Shown: one piece after another, positions 8,516-17,187 of the stretch
Layout: every line of letters starts with the position of its first letter
How positions within the stretch are numbered: the first letter of the stretch is position 1
From: Polaromonas sp.
Lineage (GTDB): Bacteria; Pseudomonadota; Gammaproteobacteria; Burkholderiales; Burkholderiaceae_C
DNA length: 64,000 nt
Reading direction: 5' to 3'
Assembly (NCBI RefSeq): GCF_012927455.1
Contig: NZ_JABBPE010000008.1
Location: 434,001 to 498,000, forward strand
Made by a program: the position numbers and the translations under genes
Notes under the pieces: generated by a model
The model's database searches: none
The model's input: the letters and a program-made list of their open reading frames with translations, nothing else
What the model was told of the DNA's origin: nothing

Positions 8516-9334
8516 ATGCAGTTATCACCCGCTCAGGCGCCATCGCCGTCCTCTTTTTTGCCGCCGGTCGGCCCCCAGACCGCGCTGTTTCTGGACTTTG
8601 ACGGTACGCTGGCCGACCTGGCGCCGCAGCCGGATGCGGTGCAAGTGACTGCAGAGTTGGTTCCCACCCTGCGGCAACTGCAGGCCCAACTTGACGGCGC
8701 GCTGGCCATTGTGTCGGGGCGTCAGCTGGTGGAACTGGACGGCTTCCTCGCGCCCTTGCGGTTGACCACCGCCGCTGAACACGGTGCGCAATGCCGCTTG
8801 CCATCCGGCGAAGTGCTCCGCCTCGCCTCACCCGATTTGCGTGACGTGGCGCGACTGGCCTCGGCGCTGGCAGCGCAGCATACCGGTCTGCGCGTGGAAA
8901 TCAAGACGGCGGCCGTCGCCTTGCACTACCGCCACGCACCCGAGCTTGAAGCGCAGTGCCTGCCAGTCATGCTGGAAGCGGCTGGCAGCGCGCCCGGCCT
9001 GGAATTGCTGCGCGGCAAATGTGTCTTTGAGGTCAAGCCGGTGGGCGTCAGCAAGGGCACGGCCATTGCTGCCTTCATGGCGCAGCCGCCCTTTGCTGGC
9101 CGCCTGCCGCTGTTCGCGGGGGATGACGTGACCGACGAAGCGGGATTTTCAGCCGTTCAGTTGCTGGGCGGTCAGAGCATCAAGATTGGCGAGGGCGCCA
9201 CGCTGGCTCACTACCGCTGCGCGACGCCAGCGGCTTTCCGGCAATGGCTGCAGGCGGCCAGCCAGAACTACAGCACCCTTCCCGACAGACTATCCGAAGA
9301 ACAAAACCCACCGATGCGGAAGATCAAGCCATGA
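8516..9334 (+). CDS. otsB: Trehalose-6-phosphate phosphatase
   Basis: HAD-superfamily phosphatase of 272 residues that removes phosphate from trehalose 6-phosphate, the second step of OtsAB trehalose synthesis. Motif I is FLDFDGTLADL (Asp27 and Asp29 as nucleophile and acid), the motif II region is ALAIVSGRQ, and motif IV is FAGDDVTDEAGF. The ATG at 8516 has AAGG at a suitable distance (8503). The stop overlaps the next start as ATGA, so it is translationally coupled to the GH15 gene; otsA follows that. Trehalose made here would serve as an osmotic or desiccation protectant. Confidence 0.93.
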   Translation: MQLSPAQAPSPSSFLPPVGPQTALFLDFDGTLADLAPQPDAVQVTAELVPTLRQLQAQLDGALAIVSGRQLVELDGFLAPLRLTTAAEHGAQCRLPSGEVLRLASPDLRDVARLASALAAQHTGLRVEIKTAAVALHYRHAPELEAQCLPVMLEAAGSAPGLELLRGKCVFEVKPVGVSKGTAIAAFMAQPPFAGRLPLFAGDDVTDEAGFSAVQLLGGQSIKIGEGATLAHYRCATPAAFRQWLQAASQNYSTLPDRLSEEQNPPMRKIKP

Positions 9335-11175
9335 CGGTAGCAGCCGACTCTGTGCACTTCGCGCCACCGGCGGAGCCGTCGCTGGCCATGGGGGTGATTG
9401 GCAACTGTGCCTTCAGTGCATTGATTGATGCGCGCGGGCGCATTGTCTGGTGCTGCCTGCCGCGCTTTGACGGGGATCCGGTGTTCAACGCGCTGCTTGA
9501 GCCCAGTAGCGACAAGGACGACCGTGACACGTCCCAATCGAGCGCCTTCGCCATCGAGATCGAGGATTTCGCGCATTCCAAGCAGTGGTACGAGCCCAAT
9601 ACCGCCGTGCTGCGCACCCAGCTGTTTGACAAAAGCGGCCAAGCCGTGGAGATCACCGACTTCGCACCGCGTTTTTACAGCCGCTCACGGTTTTTCAGGC
9701 CCATGACGCTGGTGCGGCGGGTTCGCAATATCCACGGCGCGCCGCGTATCCGGGTCTCGCTGGACATCCGTTTTGACTGGGGCAGGCGCCAGCCATTGAT
9801 CACGCAGGGCAGTAACCACCTGCGCTATGTCGGCGATGCGCTGACGCTGCGGCTGAACACCGACGCGCCGCTGTCGCACCTGCTGTCCCGTCAGCCTTTT
9901 GTGCTGACCCGCGAGTACAACTTTTTACTGGGCGCCGACGAGTCGCTGGCCGACGGCATCGCCGACACGGCGCGACTGTTTGAACAGGAGACCGTCAGCT
10001 ACTGGCGCAAATGGAGTCAGCGCCTGCATATTCCGCTGGAGTGGCAGGCCGCGGTGATACGCGCCGCCATCACGCTCAAGCTGTCGCTGTTTGAAGACAC
10101 TGGCGCCATCGTGGCGGCTATGACCACCAGCATCCCGGAAGCACCAGGCAGCCAGCGCAACTGGGACTACCGCTTTTGCTGGCTGCGCGATGCCTTTTTT
10201 GTGGTGCGGGCGCTCAACAGCCTGTCCGAGGTCGGCACCCTGGAAGACTACCTGCGCTGGCTCAGCAACGTCGTGGTGCAGGCCAAGGGCGGGCACATCC
10301 AGCCGCTATACGGCATTGGCCTGGAGCGCGAACTGCCCGAAGCGGTGATGGCCCATTTGAGCGGTTACCGGGGTATGGGGCCGGTGCGCGTCGGCAATCA
10401 GGCGCAAGAGCATTTTCAACATGACGTGTATGGCAATGTGGTACTGGGCGCGGCACAGGCATTTCATGACCACCGTCTGCTGCACCGCGCCGGGCTGGCC
10501 GAATTCAAACGGCTGGAAGAAGTCGGCGAACAGGCGGCGCGCACTTACGACAAACCCGATGCCGGCATGTGGGAGTTGCGCACTCGCGCCCGCGTGCACA
10601 CCTCGTCGGCACTGATGTGCTGGGCGGCGTGCGACCGGCTCGGCAAAATCGCGCGGACGCTCAAGCTTCCCGAGCGCGCGGCCTACTGGCAGGACCATGC
10701 GCAGCGCATGCAGGAGCGCATCTTGCGTGAAGCCTGGAGCGAAGAGCGTCAGGCTTTTACCGAGAGTTTTGGCGGACTCGGTCTGGATGCCAGCGTGCTG
10801 CTGATGATTGAGGTTGGCTTCATCGATCCGAAAGACCCGCGCTTCATCGCCACGGTGGATGCGCTGGAAACTCATTTGTGCGACGGCCCCTACATGCGCC
10901 GCTACGAGGCCCCCGACGATTTCGGCAAACCCGAAACCGCCTTCAACATCTGCACCTTCTGGCGCATTGATGCGCTGGCGCGCATTGGCCGCAAGGAACA
11001 AGCGCGCGAGATTTTCGAGACCATGCTGGGCGTGCGCAATCATCTCGGACTGCTCTCAGAAGACACGCACCCAGTCACAGGCGAGATGTGGGGCAACTTT
11101 CCGCAAACCTACTCCATGGTGGGCATCATCAACGCAGCGGTGCGCCTGTCCGCGCCATGGGAGTCGCAGGTATGA
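9331..11175 (+). CDS. Glycoside hydrolase family 15 protein (glucoamylase/trehalase-like)
   Basis: Cytoplasmic GH15 enzyme of 614 residues with no signal peptide. An N-terminal beta-sandwich (about 15-230, beginning IGNCAFSALIDARGRIVWCC) is followed by an (alpha/alpha)6 catalytic barrel with the hallmarks RNWDYRFCWLRDAFF, PLYGIGLERELPE, and a C-terminal EDTHPVTGEMWGNFPQTYS, which includes a likely catalytic Glu. Family members hydrolyse terminal alpha-1,4 glucosides or trehalose. Its position between otsB (ATGA overlap) and otsA argues for a role in trehalose turnover, but a maltodextrin or glycogen role cannot be excluded from sequence alone. Confidence 0.9.
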   Translation: MTVAADSVHFAPPAEPSLAMGVIGNCAFSALIDARGRIVWCCLPRFDGDPVFNALLEPSSDKDDRDTSQSSAFAIEIEDFAHSKQWYEPNTAVLRTQLFDKSGQAVEITDFAPRFYSRSRFFRPMTLVRRVRNIHGAPRIRVSLDIRFDWGRRQPLITQGSNHLRYVGDALTLRLNTDAPLSHLLSRQPFVLTREYNFLLGADESLADGIADTARLFEQETVSYWRKWSQRLHIPLEWQAAVIRAAITLKLSLFEDTGAIVAAMTTSIPEAPGSQRNWDYRFCWLRDAFFVVRALNSLSEVGTLEDYLRWLSNVVVQAKGGHIQPLYGIGLERELPEAVMAHLSGYRGMGPVRVGNQAQEHFQHDVYGNVVLGAAQAFHDHRLLHRAGLAEFKRLEEVGEQAARTYDKPDAGMWELRTRARVHTSSALMCWAACDRLGKIARTLKLPERAAYWQDHAQRMQERILREAWSEERQAFTESFGGLGLDASVLLMIEVGFIDPKDPRFIATVDALETHLCDGPYMRRYEAPDDFGKPETAFNICTFWRIDALARIGRKEQAREIFETMLGVRNHLGLLSEDTHPVTGEMWGNFPQTYSMVGIINAAVRLSAPWESQV

Positions 11176-11229
11176 CACTCAAAAGTAGTAACCGTCAGCG
11201 CAGTACGATACGGCGCGGAGTGACCGGCG

Positions 11230-11329
11230 GTGAGACGGCGAACGAAGCGCCGGGCCGCCCCAAGCGAAGTTCAGCCCCCTCGGGGGGCAGCGCAGTACGC
11301 GCAGCGACAAGCGTGGGGGTCACGTCCCG
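11230..11329 (+). repeat. Intergenic GC-rich hairpin element (Comamonadaceae-type)
   Basis: The gap between the GH15 and otsA genes has a GC-rich element with the near-perfect hairpin GCCCCCTCGGGGGGC (11274-11288) followed by GCAGCGCAGTACGCGCAGCG. I recognise this style of sequence as a frequent intergenic repeat in this bacterial family. It sits inside a probable operon and might attenuate otsA. Confidence 0.5.
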
Positions 11330-12712
11330 ATGAAACGGCTCGTCGTGGTATCCAACCGCGTGGCCGACCCCCGCAAGCCGGCCGCCGGCGGTCTGGCCGT
11401 GGCGCTGGGCGATTCGCTCAACGCCACGGGCGGCCTCTGGTTTGGCTGGAGTGGCAACGTCATCGAAGGCGGCAAGCCCGGAGAAGGCGAACTGCATGTC
11501 CACCAGGCAGGCAGCGTGAAACTGGCCACTGTCGATTTATCGGCCGAGGACCATGAGGGCTATTACCTGGGCTATAGCAACGGCGTGCTCTGGCCGGTGT
11601 TTCACTACCGGCTCGATCTGGCGCGCTTTGACGCCGGCCACATCAGCGCCTACCGCCGCGTCAACCAGCTGTTTGCGCGCCAGCTGATGACGCTGCTCAA
11701 GTCCGACGACATCATCTGGGTGCACGACTACCACCTGATTCCGCTGGCGTCCGAACTGCGCGACTTGGGCTGCAAGAACCGCATCGGATTTTTCCTGCAT
11801 ATTCCCTTGCCGCCGCAGCAGCTGCTGGCGGCCATTCCGCAACACGAATGGCTGATGCGTGCGCTCTTTGCCTATGACCTGGTGGGGTTTCAAAGCGAGG
11901 CCGACCTGCTGAACCTGACTCGCTACGTGGAAGCCGAGGCCGGCGCCGAAGACCTGGGCGGTCACCGCTTTCGCGCCTTCAACCGCACCGTGCGGGCTGG
12001 CGCTTTCCCGATCGGTATTGACGTGGATGAATTCGCGGCGCTGACGCACGCCAAAGAGGCGAGCGACACTTACGAACGCATGAAAGAGGAATACTCGCGC
12101 CGCCAGCTGCTGCTGGGGGTCGAGCGTCTGGACTACTCAAAAGGCCTGCCGCAGCGCCTGCGGGCGTTTGCATCGCTGCTGAAAAAATACCCGGAAAATC
12201 TGCGCAGCGCCACGCTGATCCAGATCGCCTCACCGAGCCGCGAAGATATGGGGACCTACACCGCTTTGCTGCAGGAACTTGAGAGCTTGAGCGGCGCCAT
12301 CAACGGCAACTTTGGCGAACTTGACTGGATGCCTATCCGCTATATCCACCGCAACGTGGCGCGCAAACGCCTGCCCGGGCTCTACCGCGTGGCGCGGGTG
12401 GCGCTGGTCACCCCGCTGCGCGACGGCATGAACCTGGTAGCCAAGGAATTTATTGCGGCACAAGACCCGGCCGATCCGGGCGTGCTGGTGCTGTCGCGCT
12501 TTGCCGGCGCCGCCGAGCAGCTCAAAGAGGCCTTGCTGGTCAACCCTTACGACAGCGATGGCATGGCCGACACCATACAGCGGGCGCTGCAGATGCCGCG
12601 GGAGGAGCGGCAGTCGCGGCATCAGAAGCTGCTGAGAAATATCCGCGAGCAGGATGTGCACTGGTGGCGCGAGACGTTTCTGCAGGCGCTGAGCGAAGCC
12701 GGCGCCAATTAG
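11330..12712 (+). CDS. otsA: Trehalose-6-phosphate synthase
   Basis: GT20 retaining glucosyltransferase of 460 residues that joins UDP-glucose and glucose 6-phosphate to trehalose 6-phosphate. It aligns along its length with E. coli Ots[88 protein letters not shown]. These stretches hold the substrate-contacting Arg, His, Asp and Lys residues. It is the third gene of otsB-GH15-otsA, separated from GH15 by a 154-base gap containing a hairpin repeat. No upstream regulator is visible. Confidence 0.95.
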   Translation: MKRLVVVSNRVADPRKPAAGGLAVALGDSLNATGGLWFGWSGNVIEGGKPGEGELHVHQAGSVKLATVDLSAEDHEGYYLGYSNGVLWPVFHYRLDLARFDAGHISAYRRVNQLFARQLMTLLKSDDIIWVHDYHLIPLASELRDLGCKNRIGFFLHIPLPPQQLLAAIPQHEWLMRALFAYDLVGFQSEADLLNLTRYVEAEAGAEDLGGHRFRAFNRTVRAGAFPIGIDVDEFAALTHAKEASDTYERMKEEYSRRQLLLGVERLDYSKGLPQRLRAFASLLKKYPENLRSATLIQIASPSREDMGTYTALLQELESLSGAINGNFGELDWMPIRYIHRNVARKRLPGLYRVARVALVTPLRDGMNLVAKEFIAAQDPADPGVLVLSRFAGAAEQLKEALLVNPYDSDGMADTIQRALQMPREERQSRHQKLLRNIREQDVHWWRETFLQALSEAGAN

Positions 12713-12768
12713 TTGGTGTGGTGCGCTGGGCGTTAAGCCCTGAGGCGCGGACGCGCAGCAACGCAGCG

Positions 12769-13299
12769 TCAGGAAACGATGTAAGCCGCCGCCGCCGTGG
12801 AAAACAGCTTGCCGTCGGCGCCCAAGAACTCCATGCGCGTGCTTGCCACCCGCGAGCCGAGGCGCAACACTTCGGCGCGCAGCTCGAAGTACTCGCTGAT
12901 GCCTGGCCGCAGATAGTCCACCCGCAGGTCAATCGTTCCGAGCTTGGAAAAACGGTGCAACCGCTGCTCGGGCGCCTCGTCCATATGGCGCGCACCGATG
13001 GCGGCCATCACGGCCAGGCCGCCCATGGCGTCGAGCCCGGCACTGATCACGCCGCCGTGAATGCGGTTGTAGGCGAAGTGGCCTATCAATTCGTGCCGCA
13101 TGTCGATTCGCCCCGTCACCCGGTCCGCCCGCAGCGAGGTGATCTTCAGGCCGAGCAGCTGGTTGAAGACAATTTTTTCTTCAAAGATTTTCTTCAGACC
13201 GGTGACGAACTCCTCTTCAAATTCAAGGACGGGCGGCACGAGGGGGTGATGGGTCAAAGCTTGGGTCATGAGATTGATTGTCAGGCCTTGCGCTTGCAT
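12769..13299 (-). CDS. Hotdog-fold thioesterase, YigI-like
   Basis: PaaI-type thioesterase of 176 residues. The active-site region RIHGGVISAGLDAMGGLA and the signature GTIDLRVDYLRPG match the YigI group of medium/long-chain acyl-CoA thioesterases. A 40-residue N-terminal extension with LEFEEEFVTGLKKIFEEK precedes the hotdog core. The next ATG (MTQALTHHP) eleven codons in is an alternative start. It is convergent with otsA. Its acyl-CoA substrate is not evident; it is one of three hotdog-fold proteins in the window. Confidence 0.8.
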   Translation of the reverse strand: MQAQGLTINLMTQALTHHPLVPPVLEFEEEFVTGLKKIFEEKIVFNQLLGLKITSLRADRVTGRIDMRHELIGHFAYNRIHGGVISAGLDAMGGLAVMAAIGARHMDEAPEQRLHRFSKLGTIDLRVDYLRPGISEYFELRAEVLRLGSRVASTRMEFLGADGKLFSTAAAAYIVS

Positions 13300-13557
13300 T
13301 ATTTTTTAGCCAGTTTGCTGCACCGTAAATTGCCAGGAAGGCCACGACAGCCCGCTGCGCCCGCGCCGCGCGCGCAGCGTTCCCGTGGAGTTGATTTTTT
13401 TGCTTTTGATATTGCTGTTGCTGTAGGTGCTGACCCGATAGGCGCACAACGACGCGCTACCCCCCGCCCCGGATGGAGGCCACCCGCACCAATCCTGCGG
13501 CGCCGTTCACGTCGAAACCAGCCCAAACCTACTGCAGCTGTAATGGCACTCCCAGTG

Positions 13558-14835
13558 CTACCCAGTCCGCGCGCGCTCCAGCAGCAGCTCGCGCTCGCGC
13601 GCGTTGCGGGTCAGCGCCGCGGCGCGCTTAAACTCTGCCCGCGCCTCGTCCTTGCGCCCCAGCTTGCTGAGCAGGTCGCCTCGCACACTGGGCAGCCACT
13701 GGTAGCTTTGCATGGCGCGCTCATCGCGCAGCGCGTCGACAATCGCCAGCCCGGCCGCCGGGCCGAAGGCCATGGCGACAGCAACTCCACGATTGAGTTC
13801 CACCACGGGCGAAGGCGCGGTCTGCGCAAGGGCGTCATACAGCGCTGCAATACGCATCCAGTCGGTCTGCGCCGCCGTGCTGGCCCGCGCGTGACAGGCG
13901 GCGATGGCGGCCTGCAGCGCATAGCGGCCCAGTGGCTGGCCGAGCGCGCCAGCCAGCGCCTCGGCACGCGCAAGTGCCAGCAAGCCGCGCCGGATCAGCA
14001 GATGGTCCCAGCGGGCGCGCTCTTGCTCCAGCAACAACACCGGGCGGCCAGTCGCGTCAACGCGGGCGGCGGCACGCGAGCTTTGCAATTCGATCAGCGC
14101 GACCAGGCCTAGCGCTTCCGGCTGTTCGGGCGCCAGTTCGGCCAGCATACGGCCCAGGCGCAGCGCCTCGCCGGTGAGCGCCGGGCGCATCCAGTCCTCA
14201 CCTGCGGTGGCGGTGTAGCCTTCGTTGAAGACCAGGTAAACCACTTCCAGCACCGATGCCAGCCGCTCACCAAGGGCTGCCGCGCGCGGCACCTCAAACG
14301 GCACGCGCGCCTCGCTCAGCGTGCGTTTGGCGCGCACGATGCGCTGTGCGATGGTCGGCTCGGGCACCAAAAAAGCGCGGGCAATCTCGTGGGTACTCAG
14401 GCCGCCCAGCAGTTTCAGGGTCAGCGCAACCCGCGCCTCGATCGAGAGCACCGGGTGGCAGGCGGTGAAGATCAGCCGCAGCAAGTCGTCGCCGATATCG
14501 TCCTGGCGTGCGGCATCGAGTGCATCGACAAAGTCAGGCGTTATCAGCGCTTCCTGCACGTCGAGCTCATGGCCCAGCTGTTCGAGCTTGCGGTCCAGCA
14601 GCTTGTTGCGGCGCAGGCGGTCGAGCGCGCGGTTCTTCGCGGTGGCCATCAGCCAGGCGCCCGGGTTGTCCGGCACGCCTGCCGTCGGCCAATGCTCCAG
14701 CGCCGCCACCAGTGCGTCCTGCGCCAGCTCTTCGGCCAGCCCGATGTCGCGCACCAGGTGCGCCACGCCGGCAACGATCTTCGCCGACTCGATGCGCCAG
14801 ACTGCGGCGATCGCCTGATGGGTGGCCGAATGCAT
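13558..14835 (-). CDS. ECF RNA polymerase sigma factor with C-terminal extension (ECF42 type)
   Basis: Sigma-70-family factor of 425 residues, much longer than ordinary ECF factors. Region 2 lies near residues 10-80 (HLVRDIGLAEELAQDALVAA, then NPGAWLMATAKNRALDRLRR), region 4 near 110-165 (LLGGLSTHEIARAFLV, PEPTIAQRIVRAKR), followed by a long helical DUF6596/TPR-like extension (about 175-425, with NRGVAVAMAFGPAAGL and RGDLLSKLGRKDEARAEF). This architecture plus neighbouring DGPF-motif genes defines group ECF42, where the extension controls activity instead of an anti-sigma factor. The frame is open to 14973, but the ATG at 14835 lies 16 bases after the VOC gene and begins where homology begins. 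Confidence 0.85.
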   Translation of the reverse strand: MHSATHQAIAAVWRIESAKIVAGVAHLVRDIGLAEELAQDALVAALEHWPTAGVPDNPGAWLMATAKNRALDRLRRNKLLDRKLEQLGHELDVQEALITPDFVDALDAARQDDIGDDLLRLIFTACHPVLSIEARVALTLKLLGGLSTHEIARAFLVPEPTIAQRIVRAKRTLSEARVPFEVPRAAALGERLASVLEVVYLVFNEGYTATAGEDWMRPALTGEALRLGRMLAELAPEQPEALGLVALIELQSSRAAARVDATGRPVLLLEQERARWDHLLIRRGLLALARAEALAGALGQPLGRYALQAAIAACHARASTAAQTDWMRIAALYDALAQTAPSPVVELNRGVAVAMAFGPAAGLAIVDALRDERAMQSYQWLPSVRGDLLSKLGRKDEARAEFKRAAALTRNARERELLLERARTG

Positions 14836-14851
14836 CAGGGCCTGCCCACAC

Positions 14852-15274
14852 TCAGGCCGGCACAGTTGGCGTAGGCGGCACGGCCGCCATGTCCATGTAC
14901 GCCAGCTCCCAGATATGGCCGTCGAGGTCTTCAAAGCCATGGCCGTACATGAAGCCGTGGTCTTGCGGCGCATTGGGTACCGTGGCGCCGGCGGCGAGTG
15001 CCTTCTTCACCAGCGCATCGACCTCGGCGCGGCTCTCGCACGACAGGCACACCAGCACTTCGGTGCTTTTGCTGGCGTCGCTGATGGCTTTTTTGGTGAA
15101 GGTCTGGAAAAAAGGTTCGACCAGAAGCATCACAAAGATGTCGTCAGCGACCACCATGCAGGCGCCCTGCTCGTTGGTGAACTGCGGATTGAAGGAGAAG
15201 CCCAGGGCGCTGAAGAAGGCCTTGGCGCGTTCCATGTTTTTAATGGGAAGGTTGACGAATATTTTGCGGCTCAT
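14852..15274 (-). CDS. VOC-family (glyoxalase/bleomycin-resistance-like) protein
   Basis: Small metalloenzyme-fold protein of 140 residues with paired beta-alpha-beta-beta-beta modules: IFVNLPIKNMERAKAFFSAL at the start, MLLVEPFFQTFTKKA in the middle and GFEDLDGHIWELAYMDM at the end, where His and Glu occupy the usual metal-ligand positions. Members act as lyases, dioxygenases or resistance proteins; the activity here is unknown. It is read with the DGPF genes upstream (16-base gap) and the ECF42 sigma gene downstream (16-base gap), so it probably belongs to the sigma factor's own regulon. Confidence 0.85.
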   Translation of the reverse strand: MSRKIFVNLPIKNMERAKAFFSALGFSFNPQFTNEQGACMVVADDIFVMLLVEPFFQTFTKKAISDASKSTEVLVCLSCESRAEVDALVKKALAAGATVPNAPQDHGFMYGHGFEDLDGHIWELAYMDMAAVPPTPTVPA

Positions 15275-15290
15275 GATGGGCTCCTGTGGT

Positions 15291-15719
15291 TTATTTCTGA
15301 CTGGGCGTGTTCATTTCGCGAAAGCGATCAACCTGCTCGTTCGGCGTGAAGTCGGCCAGCTCATAAAGCTGCCGCACTTCGATGACGGCAGGCTGCCCGA
15401 CACCTGCCGGGTTGGGAAAGCGGCGCGACCATTGCAGCGCTTCTTCGCGCGAGCGCACCTGGATGGTCGTGAAGCGGGCGATCAGCTCCTTGCTTTCGGC
15501 AAAAGGGCCGTCAACCACCGTGCGCTTGCCGCCTTTTTCATAGTGAATGCGCCAACCCTTGCGGCTGGGCTGCAGCCCGCTGGCGTCAAGCAGCACGCCA
15601 GCTTTGGACAGCTCTTCGTGGAAATCGGCCATCGCGGCCATCAGCTTTTCGTCCGGCGTCTGCGGCGCGGTCTCAAGCTCGAACTCGGGCGTGGATTTGA
15701 CGATGATCATGAATCGCAT
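15291..15719 (-). CDS. YCII/DGPF-domain protein
   Basis: YCII-related protein of 142 residues with the signature VVDGPFAESKELIARF, which contains the DGPF motif used to name this family. It starts MRFMIIVKSTPEFE and has a 36-residue tail after the domain (VRQLYELADFTPNEQ). The ATG at 15719 has GGAGAA upstream; the frame stays open further upstream but without homology. DGPF proteins are the standard partners of ECF42 sigma factors, though their reaction is not known. A candidate ECF42 promoter lies 54-80 bases upstream. Confidence 0.85.
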   Translation of the reverse strand: MRFMIIVKSTPEFELETAPQTPDEKLMAAMADFHEELSKAGVLLDASGLQPSRKGWRIHYEKGGKRTVVDGPFAESKELIARFTTIQVRSREEALQWSRRFPNPAGVGQPAVIEVRQLYELADFTPNEQVDRFREMNTPSQK

Positions 15720-15772
15720 ATCGCTTCTCCTGTTGGTTGATCGGTCGCCAACAAGCTGGCGTCCACTCACAC

Positions 15773-15799
15773 GACGAACGGGCCGCTGCAATATCGACA
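15773..15799 (-). promoter_or_regulatory. Candidate ECF42-type promoter
   Basis: On the minus strand, TGTCGA (15799-15794) is followed after 17 bases by CGTC (15776-15773), with the translation start at 15719. TGTCGA in the -35 region and a CG(A/T)C -10 element are what has been described for ECF42 target promoters. The match would make the DGPF-VOC-sigma run autoregulated. This was found by eye and has not been tested. Confidence 0.45.
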
Positions 15800-15845
15800 A
15801 ACTCGGGACAAACTCCAGCGTAAGCAAAAATCCTGATTCGAGCCA

Positions 15846-16202
15846 TCAGGCGCCGTAACAGGGCCCGAGTGCGCGCACCTCGACCGTGCACCACTGGGCC
15901 GCCGGACACTGCGCCGCTATGGCTACGGCTTCTTCGCGCGTTTCGCAATCGACCAGGAAAAACCCGCCGACCATTTCCTTGGCCTCGGCGAACGGGCCAT
16001 CAAGCACCTGAGGGCGCCCGCCGCGCACCTGTACGCGGGCGGCGACGGCGTGGGAACTGAGGGACTCGACGGCGCGCAACAGGCCGCGCGCCTTCAGGTC
16101 GTCGGCGAAGCCCAGCATGCTGGCGTAGGCCGCATGGCCTTCGGCTTCGCTGCGCGAGTGCCGCTGGTCGGTGGGCTCAAGAATCAACAGCATGTAAGGC
16201 AT
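15846..16202 (-). CDS. YCII/DGPF-domain protein, second copy
   Basis: YCII-family protein of 118 residues with QVLDGPFAEAKEMVGGFF near residues 68-85 and the start MPYMLLILEPTDQ. It differs clearly from the neighbouring DGPF protein and lacks its C-terminal tail, so this is an old duplication or two subfamilies, as is usual beside ECF42 factors. It begins nine bases after the SDR gene and probably shares its transcript. There are 126 bases between it and the next DGPF gene, where the candidate sigma-dependent promoter sits. Confidence 0.85.
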   Translation of the reverse strand: MPYMLLILEPTDQRHSRSEAEGHAAYASMLGFADDLKARGLLRAVESLSSHAVAARVQVRGGRPQVLDGPFAEAKEMVGGFFLVDCETREEAVAIAAQCPAAQWCTVEVRALGPCYGA

Positions 16203-16211
16203 GGGAACTCC

Positions 16212-17039
16212 TTAATCGACAAAAAAGTCCGGAATGAAATCTTTCGTGCCCGGCGTCACCGAATATTTGTCCAGATCGGTCACACCATGCGCGGCCAGCA
16301 GCAAGTCGTCCATGTAAAAGTTGCCGGTGTCGCCACCAGCGCTGGTCAGGATCAGATAGGCCGCGTCGGACAGGATCTCGGGTTTGCGGCACAGCGCCAC
16401 GTCGACGCCGGGAATCATCTGCAGCGCGGCGGTGGCAATCGCGGTGCGCGGCCACAGGCTGTTGACGGCGATACCGCATTTTTTGAACTCGGCGGCATGT
16501 CCCAGCGTGCACATGCTCATGCCGTACTTGGCCATGGTGTAGGCGGTGTGGTTTTCGAACCAGTGCGGCTTCATCGACAACGGCGGCGACATATTAAGCA
16601 CCTGCGGATTGCGCCCGGCCAGCGCGGCCTTCTTCAGCTCGGCCAGGCAGGCCTGGGTGCACAGGTAGGTGCCGCGCGCGTTGATGCCGTTCATCAGGTC
16701 GTAACGCTTCATGGGCGTGTTCTCGGTGTCCGTCAGGCTGATGGCGCTGGCGTTGTTGACCAGCATGTCGATGCCGCCAAACCGTTGTACCGCCTGCGCC
16801 ACCGCCGCCAGCACGGCGTCTTCGTCGCGGATGTCCACTGCCAGCGGCAGGGCCTGGCCGCCGGCGGCCTGCACTTCCTCGGCGGCGCTGTAAATTGTGC
16901 CTGGCAGTTTGGGCGTCGCCTCAGTGGTCTTGGCGAGAATTACGATGTTGGCGCCGTCAGCGGCCGCGCGCCGGGCAATCGCCAGGCCAATGCCGCGCGA
17001 AGCGCCAGTGATGAAAAGGGTTTTTCCTTTCAGGCTCAT
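16212..17039 (-). CDS. Short-chain dehydrogenase/reductase, HSDL2-like
   Basis: NAD(P)-dependent oxidoreductase of 275 residues with the glycine motif TGASRGIGLAIARR (about 11-24), the NNAS motif (MLVNNASAIS) and a catalytic Tyr-Lys pair in AYTMAKYGMS. The serine step is in LNMSPPLSM. The pattern PKLPGTIYSAAEEVQAAGG and WPRTAIATAA is typical of the hydroxysteroid-dehydrogenase-like 2 (HSDL2) group, whose bacterial substrates are unknown. It is first in the run that leads into the DGPF, VOC and ECF42 genes, though no sigma-type promoter was seen in front of it. Confidence 0.85.
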   Translation of the reverse strand: MSLKGKTLFITGASRGIGLAIARRAAADGANIVILAKTTEATPKLPGTIYSAAEEVQAAGGQALPLAVDIRDEDAVLAAVAQAVQRFGGIDMLVNNASAISLTDTENTPMKRYDLMNGINARGTYLCTQACLAELKKAALAGRNPQVLNMSPPLSMKPHWFENHTAYTMAKYGMSMCTLGHAAEFKKCGIAVNSLWPRTAIATAALQMIPGVDVALCRKPEILSDAAYLILTSAGGDTGNFYMDDLLLAAHGVTDLDKYSVTPGTKDFIPDFFVD

Positions 17040-17061
17040 GTCGGTCTCCTGTTCAGTTTGC

Positions 17062-17113
17062 TATGCTTTTAATAGCTGCTTGCGCAAGTACCTATTGGGC
17101 TAGAGGCATATTT
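17062..17113 (+). repeat. Dispersed AATAGCT-type repeat, copy 3
   Basis: TGCTTTTAATAGCTGCTTGC, then GCAAGTACCTATTGGGCTAGAGG. This is the fullest copy in the window and serves as a reference for the others. It lies between the enoyl-CoA hydratase 3' end and the SDR start, both on the minus strand. Confidence 0.85.
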
Positions 17114-17187
17114 GATCACCAAAAAAGACTTGCAACCCGCTCCAACTAGCCCCAGCAGCTCTGACGAGAAAAGGCAACAATCCGCCC

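Noticed and set aside
12664..14112. Plus-strand open frame of 482 codons
   Set aside because: It lies antisense to the YigI-like thioesterase and the ECF sigma factor, whose translations show clear domains. The frame itself has no recognisable family and is a GC-skew artefact.
14836..14973. N-terminal extension of the ECF sigma factor
   Set aside because: It overlaps the 3' part of the VOC gene and shows no sigma-factor similarity; the ATG at 14835 fits operon spacing.
14508..15740. Plus-strand open frame of 410 codons
   Set aside because: Antisense to the sigma factor, VOC and DGPF genes; composition is that of reversed GC-rich coding DNA.
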